In this document: positions 11,579-23,228 of the stretch, one piece after another
Layout: each line of letters opens with the position of its first letter
Numbering within the stretch: the stretch's first letter is position 1
NCBI GenBank assembly: GCA_946902875.1
Contig: OX336339.1
Coordinates: 24,087,349-24,151,348 of the forward strand
Direction: 5' to 3'
Source of the DNA: Nematopogon swammerdamellus
Lineage: Eukaryota; Arthropoda; Insecta; Lepidoptera; Adelidae
Length of the DNA stretch: 64,000 bases
Position numbers and translations under genes: made by a program
Notes under the pieces: model-generated
What the model was told of the DNA's origin: nothing
The model's input: the letters and a program-made list of their open reading frames with translations, nothing else
Database searches by the model: none

Positions 11579-11957
11579 GAACGTCCCGCTAAGTTAATAC
11601 CCGCGCAGTTTTTATATTTTATTAACTTAGCTGTCCCGCGACTCCTTTAAGTAAACGAAAATTATTTTTGTCTTTTTAAGGGTCAGGGGTTTTTTAAATT
11701 TGTAATTTAACTTTTATTTCAAGCTTTTTAAAAAAACCGCATGCAAATCGATCCATTTTTTAAGATAATACATTTTTTGATTACTTAATTAATTGATTAC
11801 AAACATAGCAAAGAACCATCCCGATTAAACCAGCTTTCTAATAAAAAAAATCTCTTCCAAATCGGTTCATCCGTTTGGGAGCTACGACGCTACAGACAGA
11901 CACACCGATACACACACGTCGCATTTTATAACACCCTTTTTTGCGTCGGGGTTAAAA
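11579..11957 (+). repeat. 'cgtcggggttaaaa'-tailed repeat with 5' foldback
   Basis: The 5' end holds a short inverted pair (aagttaata/tattaactt), then 'accgcatgcaaatcgatcca', 'catccgtttgggagctacga', a CACA run and the tail 'tgcgtcggggttaaaa'. Relatives are at 21842-22315, 41590-41995 and 62777-63497. Confidence 0.65.
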
Positions 11958-13074
11958 ATGAAATAAACCGTTCTCGAATTAACATCGAATCTAACAGAGC
12001 GCTAGAGCCTTTTCCAAGACTAGATATTTTCATAGTTCTCATGATTAATGAGCACATTATTACAGTGAGTGAATATTGCAGAAGTAAGTTTTCCAATACA
12101 TTTGTGAAGTAATTCCTCTGAGTAGAAATGTGCAGAGCGTGCCCACTCTAACTTTCACACATGAAGCAGATTAATGCTACCAGCCTTCAACAGGTCTGGC
12201 GATGGCGGCTGTTATGTTTACGCCATTCTGAATAGGTTTATGTTATTGTGTACGTACAGTAACGCAGCGGCTGTATATGATTTAAACTTAAACTTATAAC
12301 ACCTCTCTTTTTTCGTCGGGGGTTAAAGTTAAGTTCACTATAAACCGTCGCTCCGGCAGAGTGTGGAATAGGCCATACATTTGTCCGGAATCTTCGAGCC
12401 ACATTGCTCGGAGAAATATCGGAGAACCTAAAAGAAGAATCAAAGAAAATACATTATCTTTAACCTGTTTATGATAATTCTTATATTAAGTATATTGTTT
12501 TGGCAAGGTTGTCTATTTCCTGAATAAAGTAAATAAATAAATAAATAATACGAGATATAAGTAAGTAATACTTAAATAAGAAACCTTTGGGCGAAACGCA
12601 GAATTATGAAAGCAGATGAGAGTCGTTCTATGTGTGAACTGTATTTAAATTAGTTTTATTTTAATAACAGATTTCCTGCGAATATTTAAAATAAATTTCG
12701 TAGAATAAATCCATACTTTGAGGTATTTCTAAAACAAAATAGGAAATATAGATAAAAATTAATCAATAATGTAGAAATATTAGAACATCTCTCTCGAAAG
12801 ACGGCGGAGGGCAAGAAAAAGTAAGATATAGCGAGTTTGCGCTGAGTTCGAGTAAAACTTGGGAGTCGATAGCTCATGACGAAATGTTATGAGCAGTTAT
12901 ATGCGCACGAGTACCAGTAACTTGTACCTGACTGTATAGTATAAATAATACGTACTCTCTTCTAACAAAAGATTTTTTTTAATAATATTTAGAGAATAGA
13001 TAGAGACGACAAGTGAAGAGAAAGGAAGACATTGAGATAGAGAAGAGAAGAGAAGAGATGGAGATAGAGATCTT
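11958..13074. other. Gene-free stretch
   Basis: A tail stub of the same repeat at 12286-12328 ('cttataacacctctcttttt'). Otherwise AT-rich with no gene. Confidence 0.35.
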
Positions 13075-13262
13075 AATGTTTTTACTTTTAGATTTTTTTA
13101 TTATTCGTTGGTATATCCGCCATAATACCACACATTTTGTGAAAATTTCAACCGCCTATACCGATTACAGTTCAATAAATGGGACGGACGAACAGACAGA
13201 CAGACAGAGAGACGGCGTAAGCTTAGTAATAGGCTTCCGTATGGATACGGAACCCTAAAAAA
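13075..13262 (+). repeat. GACA repeat, short subfamily, 5'-truncated
   Basis: 'gtatatccgccataatacca' to 'tggatacggaaccctaaaa'. Confidence 0.7.
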
Positions 13263-13279
13263 CAACACCGCCCGAACAT

Positions 13280-13321
13280 GTATCATACAATATCTCTCAC
13301 GTATCATACAATATCTCTCAC
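13280..13321 (+). repeat. 21 bp direct tandem duplication
   Basis: Two exact copies of a 21-base unit beginning gtatcatacaatatctctca, at 13280 and 13301. Confidence 0.9.
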
Positions 13322-13689
13322 TGATGGCGAAACTTTTTGAATAGTACTCATAACATCGCATAGGAAGTTTGCCTCGCCTGTGACTATGATAAGTTCGCTC
13401 CACTTTCGGTCGAGTTCTTGTATACTTTGACGAGTAATAAAACAATATACATTTAAGTGAGCGGTACTTTCCTTTAGTGAGCGAAGTGCGAGATTCGAAT
13501 CCAGGGTTTGCAGAATTCATATTTAGAATTTACATGTATGAATTACCCTACACTCTGGTGAAGAAAAACTCCACGGGAAATCTAACAACTAACATCTTTT
13601 AAGGAAACGCGGGCGACTTTTTGTTCACACAACAGGAAATAGGGGTACTTCCTCCGTTTAAGGCACACTTAGTACATAATTATACGAAC

Positions 13690-13990
13690 ACTAGCTTTTA
13701 CCAGCAGCTTCGCTCGCGGTAAACTTGAAAACAAAATGCCATAACACCATAAAATACTGCAACGCAACTGAACTGCTAAAGCAATCTATTATACTACCAT
13801 TCACACTAAATTCCGTTCATACTATACTTTCTTTGATACTGATCAGCCCTAAGGCTATTTAGAGTGATGGTATATAGCCTATAGTGAGCCTGAAGAACTA
13901 CTCTTTCCATAGGTGTAAACCACATTAAAATCTGTTCAGTGGTTCCGGTCTTAACCTCAAACATACATACAGGCAGGCGTTCCCTGGGAG
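13690..13990 (+). mobile_element. Non-autonomous element, 'tcgctcgcgg' family
   Basis: Same family and orientation as 3280-3547, with the shared 'tatatagcctatagtgagcc' region and the 'caaacatacatacag' end. Confidence 0.6.
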
Positions 13991-14457
13991 ATGAATATGA
14001 ACATATTTCCAATAGAATATAATGATTTTATTCAATACACACCAAGAAAACAAAGAAAATAAGAATAATAATAGTGCACAAAGGCGTAATTATAACTAAG
14101 AGTTATTTTCTTCCTCAATCTTTCAACTTGTTAAGAAAATAATATTCTTTACAATTTACAGTTCCTACTTTTATTCTACTACTATTCCTTCCACTAAAAA
14201 TAACTTACGATTTACGCCATGTTCCACAGCACTGAAATATTAACTTCAATTACATCTACAATGGCGCTATCACGCCATTTGATAGCAGGTAGCATGGAAG
14301 AAATAACCCAGAAACGGCATTTATATATTTTACCTTACTCCAAAAATATGGTTGGCATGCACTAAATTTGAGCCGATAGAACATACTCAAAGAGCAGTGC
14401 ACAAAGACGAAAAAATAATGAAACATAGAATATTGGTCACACATTGCTCGGTTTGAC

Positions 14458-14703
14458 ACCTGAAAGCCTTTGCGGCTCCTGCGGCTCCTGCGGCTCCTTT
14501 CGCAAACACGGCTCGAGTTGTCAAACCTAACAAAAACGACATGCGCCCGCTTCAACATTAGGTTAGGGTTAATTTTATAAATTAACCCTGGTTATTTTTT
14601 TTTAAACCACCAAAACATTCACCCATAGTATTAGCCACCATATTATTAGCCATAGTATTATTAAGAGCCGCAGGAGCCGCAGGAGCCGCAAAGGCTTTCA
14701 GGT
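14458..14703. repeat. Foldback with CCTGCGGCT triplet arms
   Basis: Arms at 14458-14499 and 14663-14703 are near-perfect inverses, including three ggctcctgc units. A second small inverted pair (ttagggttaatt / aattaaccct) sits between them. Confidence 0.7.
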
Positions 14704-15194
14704 TTCATACCGCACATTGTTTACACCATAGATACTACAAACAACCTACATAGGTACAGTGCGACAAGGCTGGAATTATTGTATTGTTATCGGATCTTAA
14801 TACGTGTGCAAAATTTCAAATTATTCAGACGCCTGGAAGAGGGTGAAATTTTATTTGAAAGATTCGGTTACATACATACATTCACACGGGTCAAGTTAAT
14901 AAAAACGTTTGTGTCGATGCAAAAGTTCGACCAAAGTTACTCCCTCGCGACACGCGTCTCCTCGACAAACGAATGCCTACTCTAGATATATATATCCATG
15001 GCCGATAACGTTTATATTATAGCATGATTATACCACCTAAGTAAATGTTACACAGGCTTCGTAAAGATAAGCTTTAATTATGCGGAACAAACTTTATATT
15101 ATGTAAAGTCTGGACTATATTTTAACTGCCGGACGGACATAATTTTAGCGCTCTGTTTGTATTTATGTTTTAGTATTTACATAGATAGAAAGGA
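14704..15194. other. Gene-free stretch
   Basis: No gene seen. The short ORF at 14779-14985 has no recognisable feature. Confidence 0.3.
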
Positions 15195-15690
15195 ATGCTT
15201 CGGTGGTTCGGTCATGCTGGAAGAATGGATGATAGGAGACTAACGAAAGAAATTTATGAAGCAAATGTGAGTGGAAGAGTCGGGAAGGGTCGCCCTAGAC
15301 GCACGTACCTAGACCCGTACCCTAATCACGAGATTTAACCTACACCGCGTACTACGCTACGCCGTGTTCACCGCATAATTTTGTATGGAGAAACGGAGCA
15401 GCGCCTCTAGTGATAGATTTACAAACTTCGTTTCTCCATACAAAATGATGCGGAGAACACAGCGTAGCATAGTACGCGGTGTAGGTTAAATCTCGTCATT
15501 AGGGTACTGATCGGGCATGTGCTCAAAAAGGGTTAAGTGCGTCAGTACCCGTAACCGACGAGCATGCATGAAGAACATTATCGGAGTGGAAGAAGCGGCA
15601 GAGGTGTGTCAGGATCGTGGCACGTGGAGATCCGTTGTCTCTGCCTACCCCACCGTGAAACAGGCGTGGCGCAATGTATGTATGTATTTA
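15195..15690 (+). pseudogene. RTE-like LINE, C-terminal remnant split by a MITE
   Basis: 15195-15314 reads MLRWFGHAGRMDDRRLTKEI and RVGKGRPRRTYLD, the usual end of an RTE/Jockey-type reverse transcriptase protein. The frame resumes after the foldback MITE (15317-15507) at about 15508-15680 with RRACMKNIIGVEEAAEV and DRGTWRSVVSAYP, but one frame shift separates the pieces and two stops occur near 15536-15556 in the first frame. The 3' end passes into (ATGT)n. Matching 3' tails are at 27849-27965 and 43409-43492. Confidence 0.72.
15317..15507. mobile_element. Foldback MITE, 191 bp
   Basis: Arms of about 82 bp (15317-15398 and 15426-15507), inverted with only a few mismatches, both ending gtaccctaat. 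No TSD longer than a few bases is obvious. Inserted in the RTE-like remnant. Confidence 0.8.
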
Positions 15691-15729
15691 TGTATCTATA
15701 GATAGAATATAGAAAAGACGTTCTTGCTA

Positions 15730-15860
15730 AGGAAATAAATTATACCTTACAGATATTTCTTCCAGTCAACATTGTGAAGTTTGAGAGACGAGGCGGATAG
15801 CAAGAAGGTAGGTAGTAGCAAAAGACCTGAGTGAAATGGAATATAAAATAATTAATATCA
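15730..15860 (-). mobile_element. LINE 3' tail fragment, (CTAT)n family
   Basis: Diverged inverted relative of 15985-16455: 'ttacagatatttcttccagt' and 'gtagtagcaaaagacctgag'. Confidence 0.55.
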
Positions 15861-15984
15861 AGAATAACTGGATTTTGCTCAAACTCATTTTCTGTGCACG
15901 CAGCTCGTCTGTAGAATCAACTACCTCACTGTATACGACACTGCAAGTCGCTTCCGTTATTCAAAAATCACTTAAAGTTGTACT

Positions 15985-16405
15985 ATCTCCGTCAATGTGA
16001 AGACAAAAGCTAAAAAATCCTTTAATTCTGAATGAACAAGTATGTATGTATGTATATATTTAGGTATTATGTATTATATAATCTTTAATACATTATGTAT
16101 TTAATTTATAGTTTTATGTATTTAATTTAATTTATAATTTACGATTTCCACGTTTAAACTGGTATGTACTTATATTATGTAGTGCAAGTATATTATAGTG
16201 TATCATAGTTATTTCCCATATATTATATTTTACATTCCCACACTCAAGTCTTTTGCTACTACCTACTAATATCTCACAACATACGACTCTCAAACATCCA
16301 AAGGTTGACTGGGAGAAATCCCTGTAAGGGATAAGTCCGCCTTTGCCCCTCATGTAAATTACTTATCGTTTGTTACTGTTAAATGTTTTGGAGCAATAAA
16401 GTATT

Positions 16406-16448
<43 letters not shown>

Positions 16449-16455
16449 ATCTATC
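15985..16455 (+). mobile_element. LINE 3' UTR with (CTAT)n tail
   Basis: Ends 'ttttggagcaataaagtatt' then (CTAT)n at 16410-16455; same family as 7732-8165, opposite orientation. Confidence 0.72.
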
Positions 16456-16543
16456 TAATAACTTATTAATAATTCAAGTAAGTACATGCCAGTTAAATAA
16501 AAGCTATATTTATTTATAATTTTTAATCCATGGAGCCGCCATC

Positions 16544-16924
16544 CATGGAAAGGCTTTAGTATGGGACGCGACGTGTGCTGACACCTTCGCACCTACCCAT
16601 ATTGCCGGCTCGTCCAATTCGGCTGGCTCCGCCGCTCTAGGTGCACAAAACCAGAAAATGAAAAAATAAGTTGGCTCGCGCGGCCACTTCGAATTCCTGG
16701 CCTTTGCTGTGGAAACACTTGGCGTGTGGTCACCCGACGCAAGGACTTTCGGAAACGTTCTAGGAAAGCTCCTTATTGATAAGTCTGGTGACCGACGCGC
16801 CAAGTCTTTCTTTTTTCAGCAAATAGCCTTAGCCGTTCAAAGGGGCAACGCAGCCAGCGTATTGGGTACTGTGGCGGAGTCGGAGGAATTGGACGAAGTT
16901 TTTTACTTACTTAGTAAATGTTAG
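16544..16924 (+). pseudogene. Retroelement C-terminal nuclease-like domain, remnant
   Basis: The frame from 16544 reads ALVWDATCADTFAPTHIAGS, has TAA at 16667, then continues [20 protein letters not shown] and [18 protein letters not shown] to TAG at 16922. It matches the C-terminal half of the better-preserved copy at 31054-31797. I know this type from C-termini of reverse-transcriptase proteins in invertebrate genomes. The WDATC...D pattern after an RPDG motif (present only in the other copy) would fit a restriction-like endonuclease. Pseudogene because of the stop and missing 5' part. Confidence 0.65.
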
Positions 16925-16972
16925 TATTTAGTTTTTTATTTATTTATGTTTAATTTGAATTTTTTATTTTAA

Positions 16973-17145
16973 TACTAGATTTTGCCTGCGGCTTCGCTCG
17001 CGTGAAATTCATATTTAAAAATAAGAAATAAAGTAAGCCCGCTACCGTACCTTTATTTCGGCGCGCGGAACAATTCGGTTTGAATGATAGCCACGCCACA
17101 TCTTAGCGTAACCGGAACGGAATTTTATTTCCGAGTCAAACGTCA
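16973..17145 (+). mobile_element. Non-autonomous element fragment ('gcctgcggcttcgctcgcg')
   Basis: Shares 'cgtgaaattcatatttaaaa', 'tttatttcggcgcgcgga' and 'ttagcgtaaccggaac' with 30182-30564. Confidence 0.6.
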
Positions 17146-17157
17146 ACACTAGGCGCT

Positions 17158-17283
17158 CGTATGGGTGGGTGATTCAGAGGGGTCTGAGCACATGCTCCGA
17201 CCAGTAAATATCACCTCCGACAATGTGCCACACCGTAGACTACCAAAGGATTTCTGGTTGTGCTGGACTAGAGGAGAGGAGAG
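17158..17283 (-). mobile_element. SINE body fragment (tRNA-head type)
   Basis: Diverged 'tatgggtgggtgattcagag' to 'ttgtgctggactagaggag'. Confidence 0.55.
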
Positions 17284-17725
17284 AACAGGCCAATGATTCG
17301 ACCACAGAGTAAGGATCACGCGCCGCGCAAGACGGCCGCCGATCGCTGTCCTGTGGATTCGATAAACTAATGCCACTTGGAGCAATGTCAATCTGAAGTA
17401 AGAAACCCTGAACGCATGACATTGATTGTGTTTTTCTCATACACCCTTCTTAGCCTGTAAGAAGTCTAAATGCCTACTTATTCTGTACCTATTCAGCAAA
17501 GCTCCCTTTCGGTTAAGCCTCTCGGCATTCTCTATCCGGTTCCCCTGATCCGGCTCATAATTCCCTCAATTCATCGCCCGGAATAAGACTACTCAGATCA
17601 CGGGGCGCGGGCAGAGCTGTGGGGCCCTCAGAGCGATAATATCTGAAGAGCGCTTCTATCAGAGTACGAACAAGAAGCACGGGTATGAACATGTGACAAG
17701 TGTAAAAAATTTCTTACAAAAGGTG
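17284..17725. other. Gene-free stretch
   Basis: No gene and no recognised repeat. Confidence 0.3.
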
Positions 17726-18134
17726 TTTTTTTAGGGTTCCGTATCAGGTACGGGACCCTATTACTAAGCCTACGCCGTCTGTCTGTCTGTCTGTCTGTCT
17801 GTCTGACTGTCTGTCCGTCCGTCTGTCCGAGGGCTGTATCTCTTGAACCGTAATAGGTAGCCCGTTGAAATTTTCACAAAAAATGTGTTATTATGGCTGA
17901 TATAACAACAAATAATAAAAATAAGAAAAAGTAAAAAATTCACGGGGGTTCCCATAGAAGAAACCAAAAAGTGTATGCGCGCGCGCCATCTATCGAATAG
18001 GTTATGAAGCATGACATTTACTAATATGAAGCATTTCTTAACACGCCATCTAGATGGCGTGAGTAGCGCTAGCCGTGACATTGCGATACGGGACCCTCGG
18101 TGCGCGAGTTCGACTCGCACTTGGCCGGTTTTTT
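17726..18134 (-). repeat. GACA repeat, long subfamily, full length
   Basis: From 'tttttagggttccgtatca' through (GTCT)n, 'atggcgcgcg'-type palindromic part and 'atctagatggcgtga' to 'cgactcgcacttggccggtt'. Confidence 0.85.
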
Positions 18135-18212
18135 ATGTGATCCCATATGGGTGGCTAAGTCAGAAAGGGGCAGAGGGCTTGCTCTGACCAGCCAATATCT
18201 TCCCCGTATCTT
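18135..18212 (-). mobile_element. SINE body fragment (tRNA-head type)
   Basis: 'atcccatatgggtggctaag' to 'cagccaatatcttcccc'. It adjoins the T-run of the GACA repeat, so one inserted at the other's A-tail. Confidence 0.5.
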
Positions 18213-18346
18213 GTGTAAAATTTTGAAAAAAAAAAAAAGAATATAGAACTTCCCTTAAAGTTTACGGGAAAATGTAAACAAAAATCCTAAGTATTAAAGT
18301 TTTCACGAAAAACGGAATGGTACGGAACCCTCTCCAAGCGAGTTCT

Positions 18347-18462
18347 TTTTTTATTTCTTTATGGAAACTGACACGGTTGGCTACATCACCTCCAACGTCA
18401 GTGATGTCGGCCCATAGCACCAGGTGAACTAGTTTCGACTCGCACTTGACCGCTTTTTTTAA
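18347..18462 (-). repeat. SINE body stub joined to a GACA repeat 5' stub
   Basis: 18347-18432 is SINE body ('tatggaaactgacacggttg'); 18433-18462 is 'tttcgactcgcacttgaccg' of the GACA family. Confidence 0.5.
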
Positions 18463-19707
18463 ATTTTTCATTTGCATTATCCGTCTCCATGCTGTTCCTA
18501 CAGTTAGTTTGAAAAGAATGCTTCAATACATTAAACTGGCGTTTTCATGTATTTAATTGTGTGCACTATAGAACATTTACTAACTTACTTACCAATACAC
18601 ATAAATACAATAATAAAAAAAAAATTATTACAGATCTCATGCATTACATGACCTTTCGGGTACATTGAAAATTACTTTTAGGGCGTATTAAAATACAAGA
18701 AATCTCGTATGTCAATTTTGAAAAAAATCCCAAATTTCGCCAAAAAAAAAATTTTACATTAAATTCTGGATTTTCAAGTATAATGCATACGCGAAAACCA
18801 TTTTAACTACTCACACTGCAAGATAAAAAAGACTCGTAACGGAAAATAATAAACAAATCATAATTCTCAAATTTAAATTTTTTTTAAATTTGTTTTTTTA
18901 ATTAATAAAAAAATACATCCCCAGATATTGAGTCAATCTACAATACAAAAATATAAAAGTTCAAAATGTAGATTTACAAATATGTTTTTTCACCATCTTA
19001 TAGCCTTCGTCGATACGCGTCATTTGATACCCTAAATATTTACGTAGCCTTAAAACTCACGACACCAGGACGAATACGCACTCTCGCTGGAAATCTGGGA
19101 CTATACTGAAGCGATCGAAAAGACATTTTCAATGTCAAAACCTTTTGTATCGCTTCAAAACAAATTCCCTCTCGAGTGTATGAACACGACGGGGGCGCTC
19201 TACATTTATTATTGCTCTGTGGCGGCTCCCCCCCCCCCGTGTTCGCCCCGCCCACCCCCGCAAAGCCCCTGCGGCCGTCGCCGAAAGAATTTCCCGGCCG
19301 GCTAAGCGAAGAGGCCACGGCATTGTGGTTGATTGCGCCTCGCGCCTCGCTGGACAAAGAAACAAAGCGAGCGTTCGCGAACGTTTGCACCCTCCCCCCT
19401 CCCCCCTCCCAACGCCGCACCCAGCCCTCAACCCTCAACCCTCAAGCGCTGCAGCGGACGCGGATTGTTATTAAAAGAAACTAGTGAAAGATTGCCCACG
19501 CTTTGTTGCACAGCGTATTTTCCGCTCAAAGTCGATGCCGCCTGTTTCGTTCCGTAATGTCGGGCGGGTAATGCAATTATCTGAAGACTTTGAGAAACGC
19601 TCGATTCATTCGCGCCGCGCCGCTTCGAGAGCGAGACAACGAACGTCACGCTGTCACATGAGAGGAGGAAATTGAGCAAGCTCTCTTGCAGTATACGTTA
19701 AGGCTTT
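18463..19707. other. Gene-free stretch with a GC-rich block
   Basis: AT-rich to 19075, then a 58-base segment shared with 29272-29330, then a GC-rich block (about 19180-19480) with a poly-C run and CCCTCAA repeats. No coding evidence on either strand. Confidence 0.4.
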
Positions 19708-19996
19708 GTTAGGTTTTCGTATCCCGTACGGAAGCCTATTACTAAGCCTACGCCGTCTGTCTGTCTGTCCGTCCGTCTGTCCGTCCGAGGGCTGTATCTC
19801 TTGAACCGTAATAAGCCCGTTGAAATTTTCACAGAACATGTGTTATTATGGCGGATATAACAACTAATAATAAAAAATAGAAAAGTAAATAATTAAGGGG
19901 GGTTCCCATACAAGAAACGTGTTTTTTTTTCAATGTTTTTTTTGTGGTGCTGAAACCTCGGTGCGCGAGTCCGACTCGCACTTAGTCTGTTTTTTA
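19708..19996 (-). repeat. GACA repeat, short subfamily, full length
   Basis: 'ttaggttttcgtatcccgta' to 'ccgactcgcacttagtctgt'. Confidence 0.78.
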
Positions 19997-21010
19997 TTAT
20001 TACCTATAACATATCATTCTTAAGTCAGACGAGAAATGTAAGGCTGACATTCATAGAAGTGACTGCATAAGTTCCTTAAACTGTCTATATAAAGTAGAAC
20101 TTTAACGAACGTACGCCAAAGTGTCGCGCGGCACTCACATAGTTGAGTTTAGCGACACTGGCGTCGCACTTTACCAAAATAGTAAAATGTGTCATGGCGA
20201 AAGTTGAAATACCCGGACATATGAGAAGCATTAAACAAATACAGTGGTTAAGAAAGAATGTATCATAAATTGTTAATGGTGGTGAATTTTCAAAAATGTT
20301 CTAGGACAGAAAAAAATATTCAAAAAACAAAGTACTTTGACGGGTCGACAGGTCTACTGGGCCCCGCGGCGGCAGAGGGACCCTGCGGTCCCTGAGGGGT
20401 CCGAGGGGTCCGAGGAGCCCGGATGATCTAATTCACTCAATAAACTAAAATTTTTCAAAACTCAGTTAAAAAACTCAATTTTGAAAAAAACTTACCCACC
20501 GTCACCGCCACAGCATACAAATTAATTGTATGTATCGAGATCGACAGGTCGATAGGCGCCCTGATGGCCAGGAGCGGCCCGAGGAGTCGAGGAGCCCTGA
20601 GGGGTTATAAGGGGCCCTGAGGAGCCCTTAGGGGCCCAGAGTGTCCTAAAGGGCCCGGAGGGGCCCTGATGGTTCCTAAGAGACACAGAGGGATCCGGGC
20701 CTCCCAAAAAACTAAAAAAAAAAAAAAAAAATTATAATAAATAACTCAAAACATTAAAAAATATTCAAAAACTTTTCAAAGTATTGTGCGGTTCTGCTCT
20801 ACAGATATGTAAGCGGTGAGAAAGAGGTAGAGATAAAGATAAAAGTACAGATAGTTTGAGAGAGAGAGAAAGAAGTATAACTTCTAACGCGCGTAGACGT
20901 ACACGAAACTTTTTTTTACTTTCTAATTTGTCCCCCAAAATTGACCCCTATAATCGAAATTCGTTAATTATTTACCCTATTCGTCCGTGATTGGGTCATT
21001 AAATTCTATA
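19997..21010. other. Gene-free stretch with two related G/C-rich low-complexity blocks
   Basis: Blocks at about 20340-20430 and 20540-20705 are built from GGGCCCTGAGG-like units, each opening with a 'gtcgacaggtc'-like sequence. No gene. Confidence 0.45.
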
Positions 21011-21479
21011 CAGGGTGTATCAGGATAGGTTTGAGAAACTTCAGGAATAGAAAGTACTCATTATTAGAAGAAAAAAATTCTTATCACTCAAATCGAAATT
21101 CCGTTGTTTTTTTTTGTCATACAAAAGTTGGAAATTGTAATAATAACTCGATGGACAGTGAGACTGGAGAGTGCAGTGAACTAATTCAGTCCTCCTTTTC
21201 TTTTGAGGTCATTGAACTTTCAATGTTTCGAATTTACCTACACGCAGTTCAATTGTACTAGTTATGTATGCAACCTACCCATTTTTCTTCATCAGTTAGA
21301 ATTTATTTTTTATTTAATAAAGGCGGACGTTAACCATCCACCAAATCTTGAAGAATAGATTTTCACCAAAAAGTACTGTTAAATGATCGAATCTGGGAAA
21401 CAGTTTCAGAGCTTTTCGTCTTCAAATATGGGCCCCTTTCGAACCCCGAAGTTTCGAAAACCTACCCTGATACACCCTG
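21011..21479. mobile_element. Non-autonomous DNA transposon, CAGGGTGT TIRs, TA-flanked
   Basis: TIRs cagggtgtatcaggataggt (left) and its inverse (right), flanked by tata on both sides. A second copy is at 43549-44011. No transposase. Confidence 0.82.
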
Positions 21480-21841
21480 TATATGTAGGTACCAAATTTC
21501 AACTTTTTTCCTCCAGTTGATTCGGAGAAAATAAGCTGTGACAGACGGATAGACAGACAAACAGACAGAGACAGGAGTGACCTTGTAAGGGTTCCGTTTT
21601 ACGCAAAGGGCGTACCTAGAACACTACCTATTTTACTAATTATGTTTGTTACAAAGCGTAGAATAGCCTCCTTATAGGAACAACACCAGTCCGGTGACAC
21701 CTGTATATTTGACGAAATGTGTGAATAGACTTAAGCAAATACCGCACCACTCATACCATTTTACCGTCATACCGAACCCCGAACGCGGCTCTGAAATACC
21801 GAACAGTTCGGTAAAAAACCCCTGACCCTTAAAAAACTCCG

Positions 21842-22315
21842 ACCCTTAAAAAACCAAAAATAATTTCCGTTTACTTACTTAAAGGAGTCGGGAGACCGCT
21901 AAGTAAATTCCCGCGCAGCTCTGAGTTTTTATATTTTATTTACTTAGCGGTCCCCCGACTCCTTTAAGTAAGTAAACGGAAATTATTTTTGGCTTTTTAA
22001 GGGTCGGGGTTTTTTAAATTTGTAATTTAACTTTTATTTCAAGCTTTTTTAAAAAAACCGCATGAAAATCGGTCCACTTTTTAAGATAATTAATTTTTTT
22101 ATTACTTAATTACTTGATTACTTGATTACTTGATTACAAACATAGCTAAGAACCATCCCGAATAAACAAGCTTCCTAATAAAAAAAACCGCATCCAAATT
22201 GGTCCATCCGGTTGGGAGCTACGATGCCACAGACAGACACACACACACTCACACACACACACACACACCCTCCCCCTCACACACACGTCAAACTTATAAC
22301 TCCCCTCCGTTTTTT
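21842..22315 (+). repeat. Foldback plus 'cgtcgggg'-type repeat
   Basis: 66 bp arms at 21842-21907 and 21939-22005 (core: ttacttagcggtcccccgac), then the family body and a CACA run ending near 22315. Confidence 0.72.
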
Positions 22316-22817
22316 TCGAACACCTATCAAGCCTGCCTGTTATTTGTCTATTGAGGTGTATTTCTAGGATTTGCAGTTTCTTAAGCGGCAGATTTCATTA
22401 TTCACAGATGATGGAGTGGATTGATATAGATTGTGGCAACAGATGTATGCCGATTTTCCCACTCCGATCACAGTCAGGCTTTTCCAATTAGCGTGGGTAA
22501 TCGACACAAGCAGCCGCCTCCGCGCCGATCGTTAGCTAAATTTGATTTACGAATTAAAATCGTAACTTTCGTCGCATAAATCAAGTTGCAGCTCGGCGGC
22601 GATAATTTTTGACACGGAACTTTATAAAATGCAAATGGCCGCGCTTATCAGATGCGAATATTCATGAGTGCAGTGGACTTCTGATGCCGAGCTCTGCGGC
22701 GGTGCAGTCTTGCATTTTACAAGCTTGCCTAATTGATTTCAGGCAAGTATCCTATTCAAACAGGGGCAAACTGGTGGAGAGATAAAAATTTCAAGTCATA
22801 TCATTTCTGTCACAGCT
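22316..22817. other. Gene-free stretch
   Basis: No gene or recognised repeat. Confidence 0.35.
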
Positions 22818-23228
22818 CCAAGTGCGAGCAAGTGCGAGTCGAACTCGCGCACCGAGGGTTCCGTATCACCATGTCATGGCTAGCGCCACTCACGCCATCT
22901 AGATGGCGTGTTATGAAATGCTTCATATTAGTTAAATGTCATGATTAGTTAAAATGCTTAATAATCTATTCGGTAGATGGCGCGCGCGCATACACTTTTT
23001 GGTTTCTTCTATGGGAACCCCCGTGAATTTTTGACTTTTTCTTATTTTTATTATTTGTTTTTATATCGGCCATAATAACTAATAAATAACACATATTCTG
23101 TGAAAATTTCAACGGGTTACCTATTACGGTTCAAGGGATACAGCCCGGACGGACGGACGGACAGACAGACTGACAGACGGCGTAGGCTTAGTAATATGGT
23201 CCCGTACCGGATACGGAAGCCTAAAAAA
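22818..23228 (+). repeat. GACA repeat, long subfamily, full length
   Basis: The 5' 'caagtgcgag' is duplicated. Ends 'ccggatacggaagcctaaaa'. Confidence 0.85.

Noticed and set aside
13101..13520. 139-codon antisense ORF
   Set aside because: Spans a GACA repeat and a tandem duplication; no domain.
19040..19484. Overlapping frames in the GC-rich block
   Set aside because: Three or more frames on both strands are open because of composition; no domain or splice context.
20522..20707. Collagen-like protein
   Set aside because: Gly and Pro are frequent but not at every third position.
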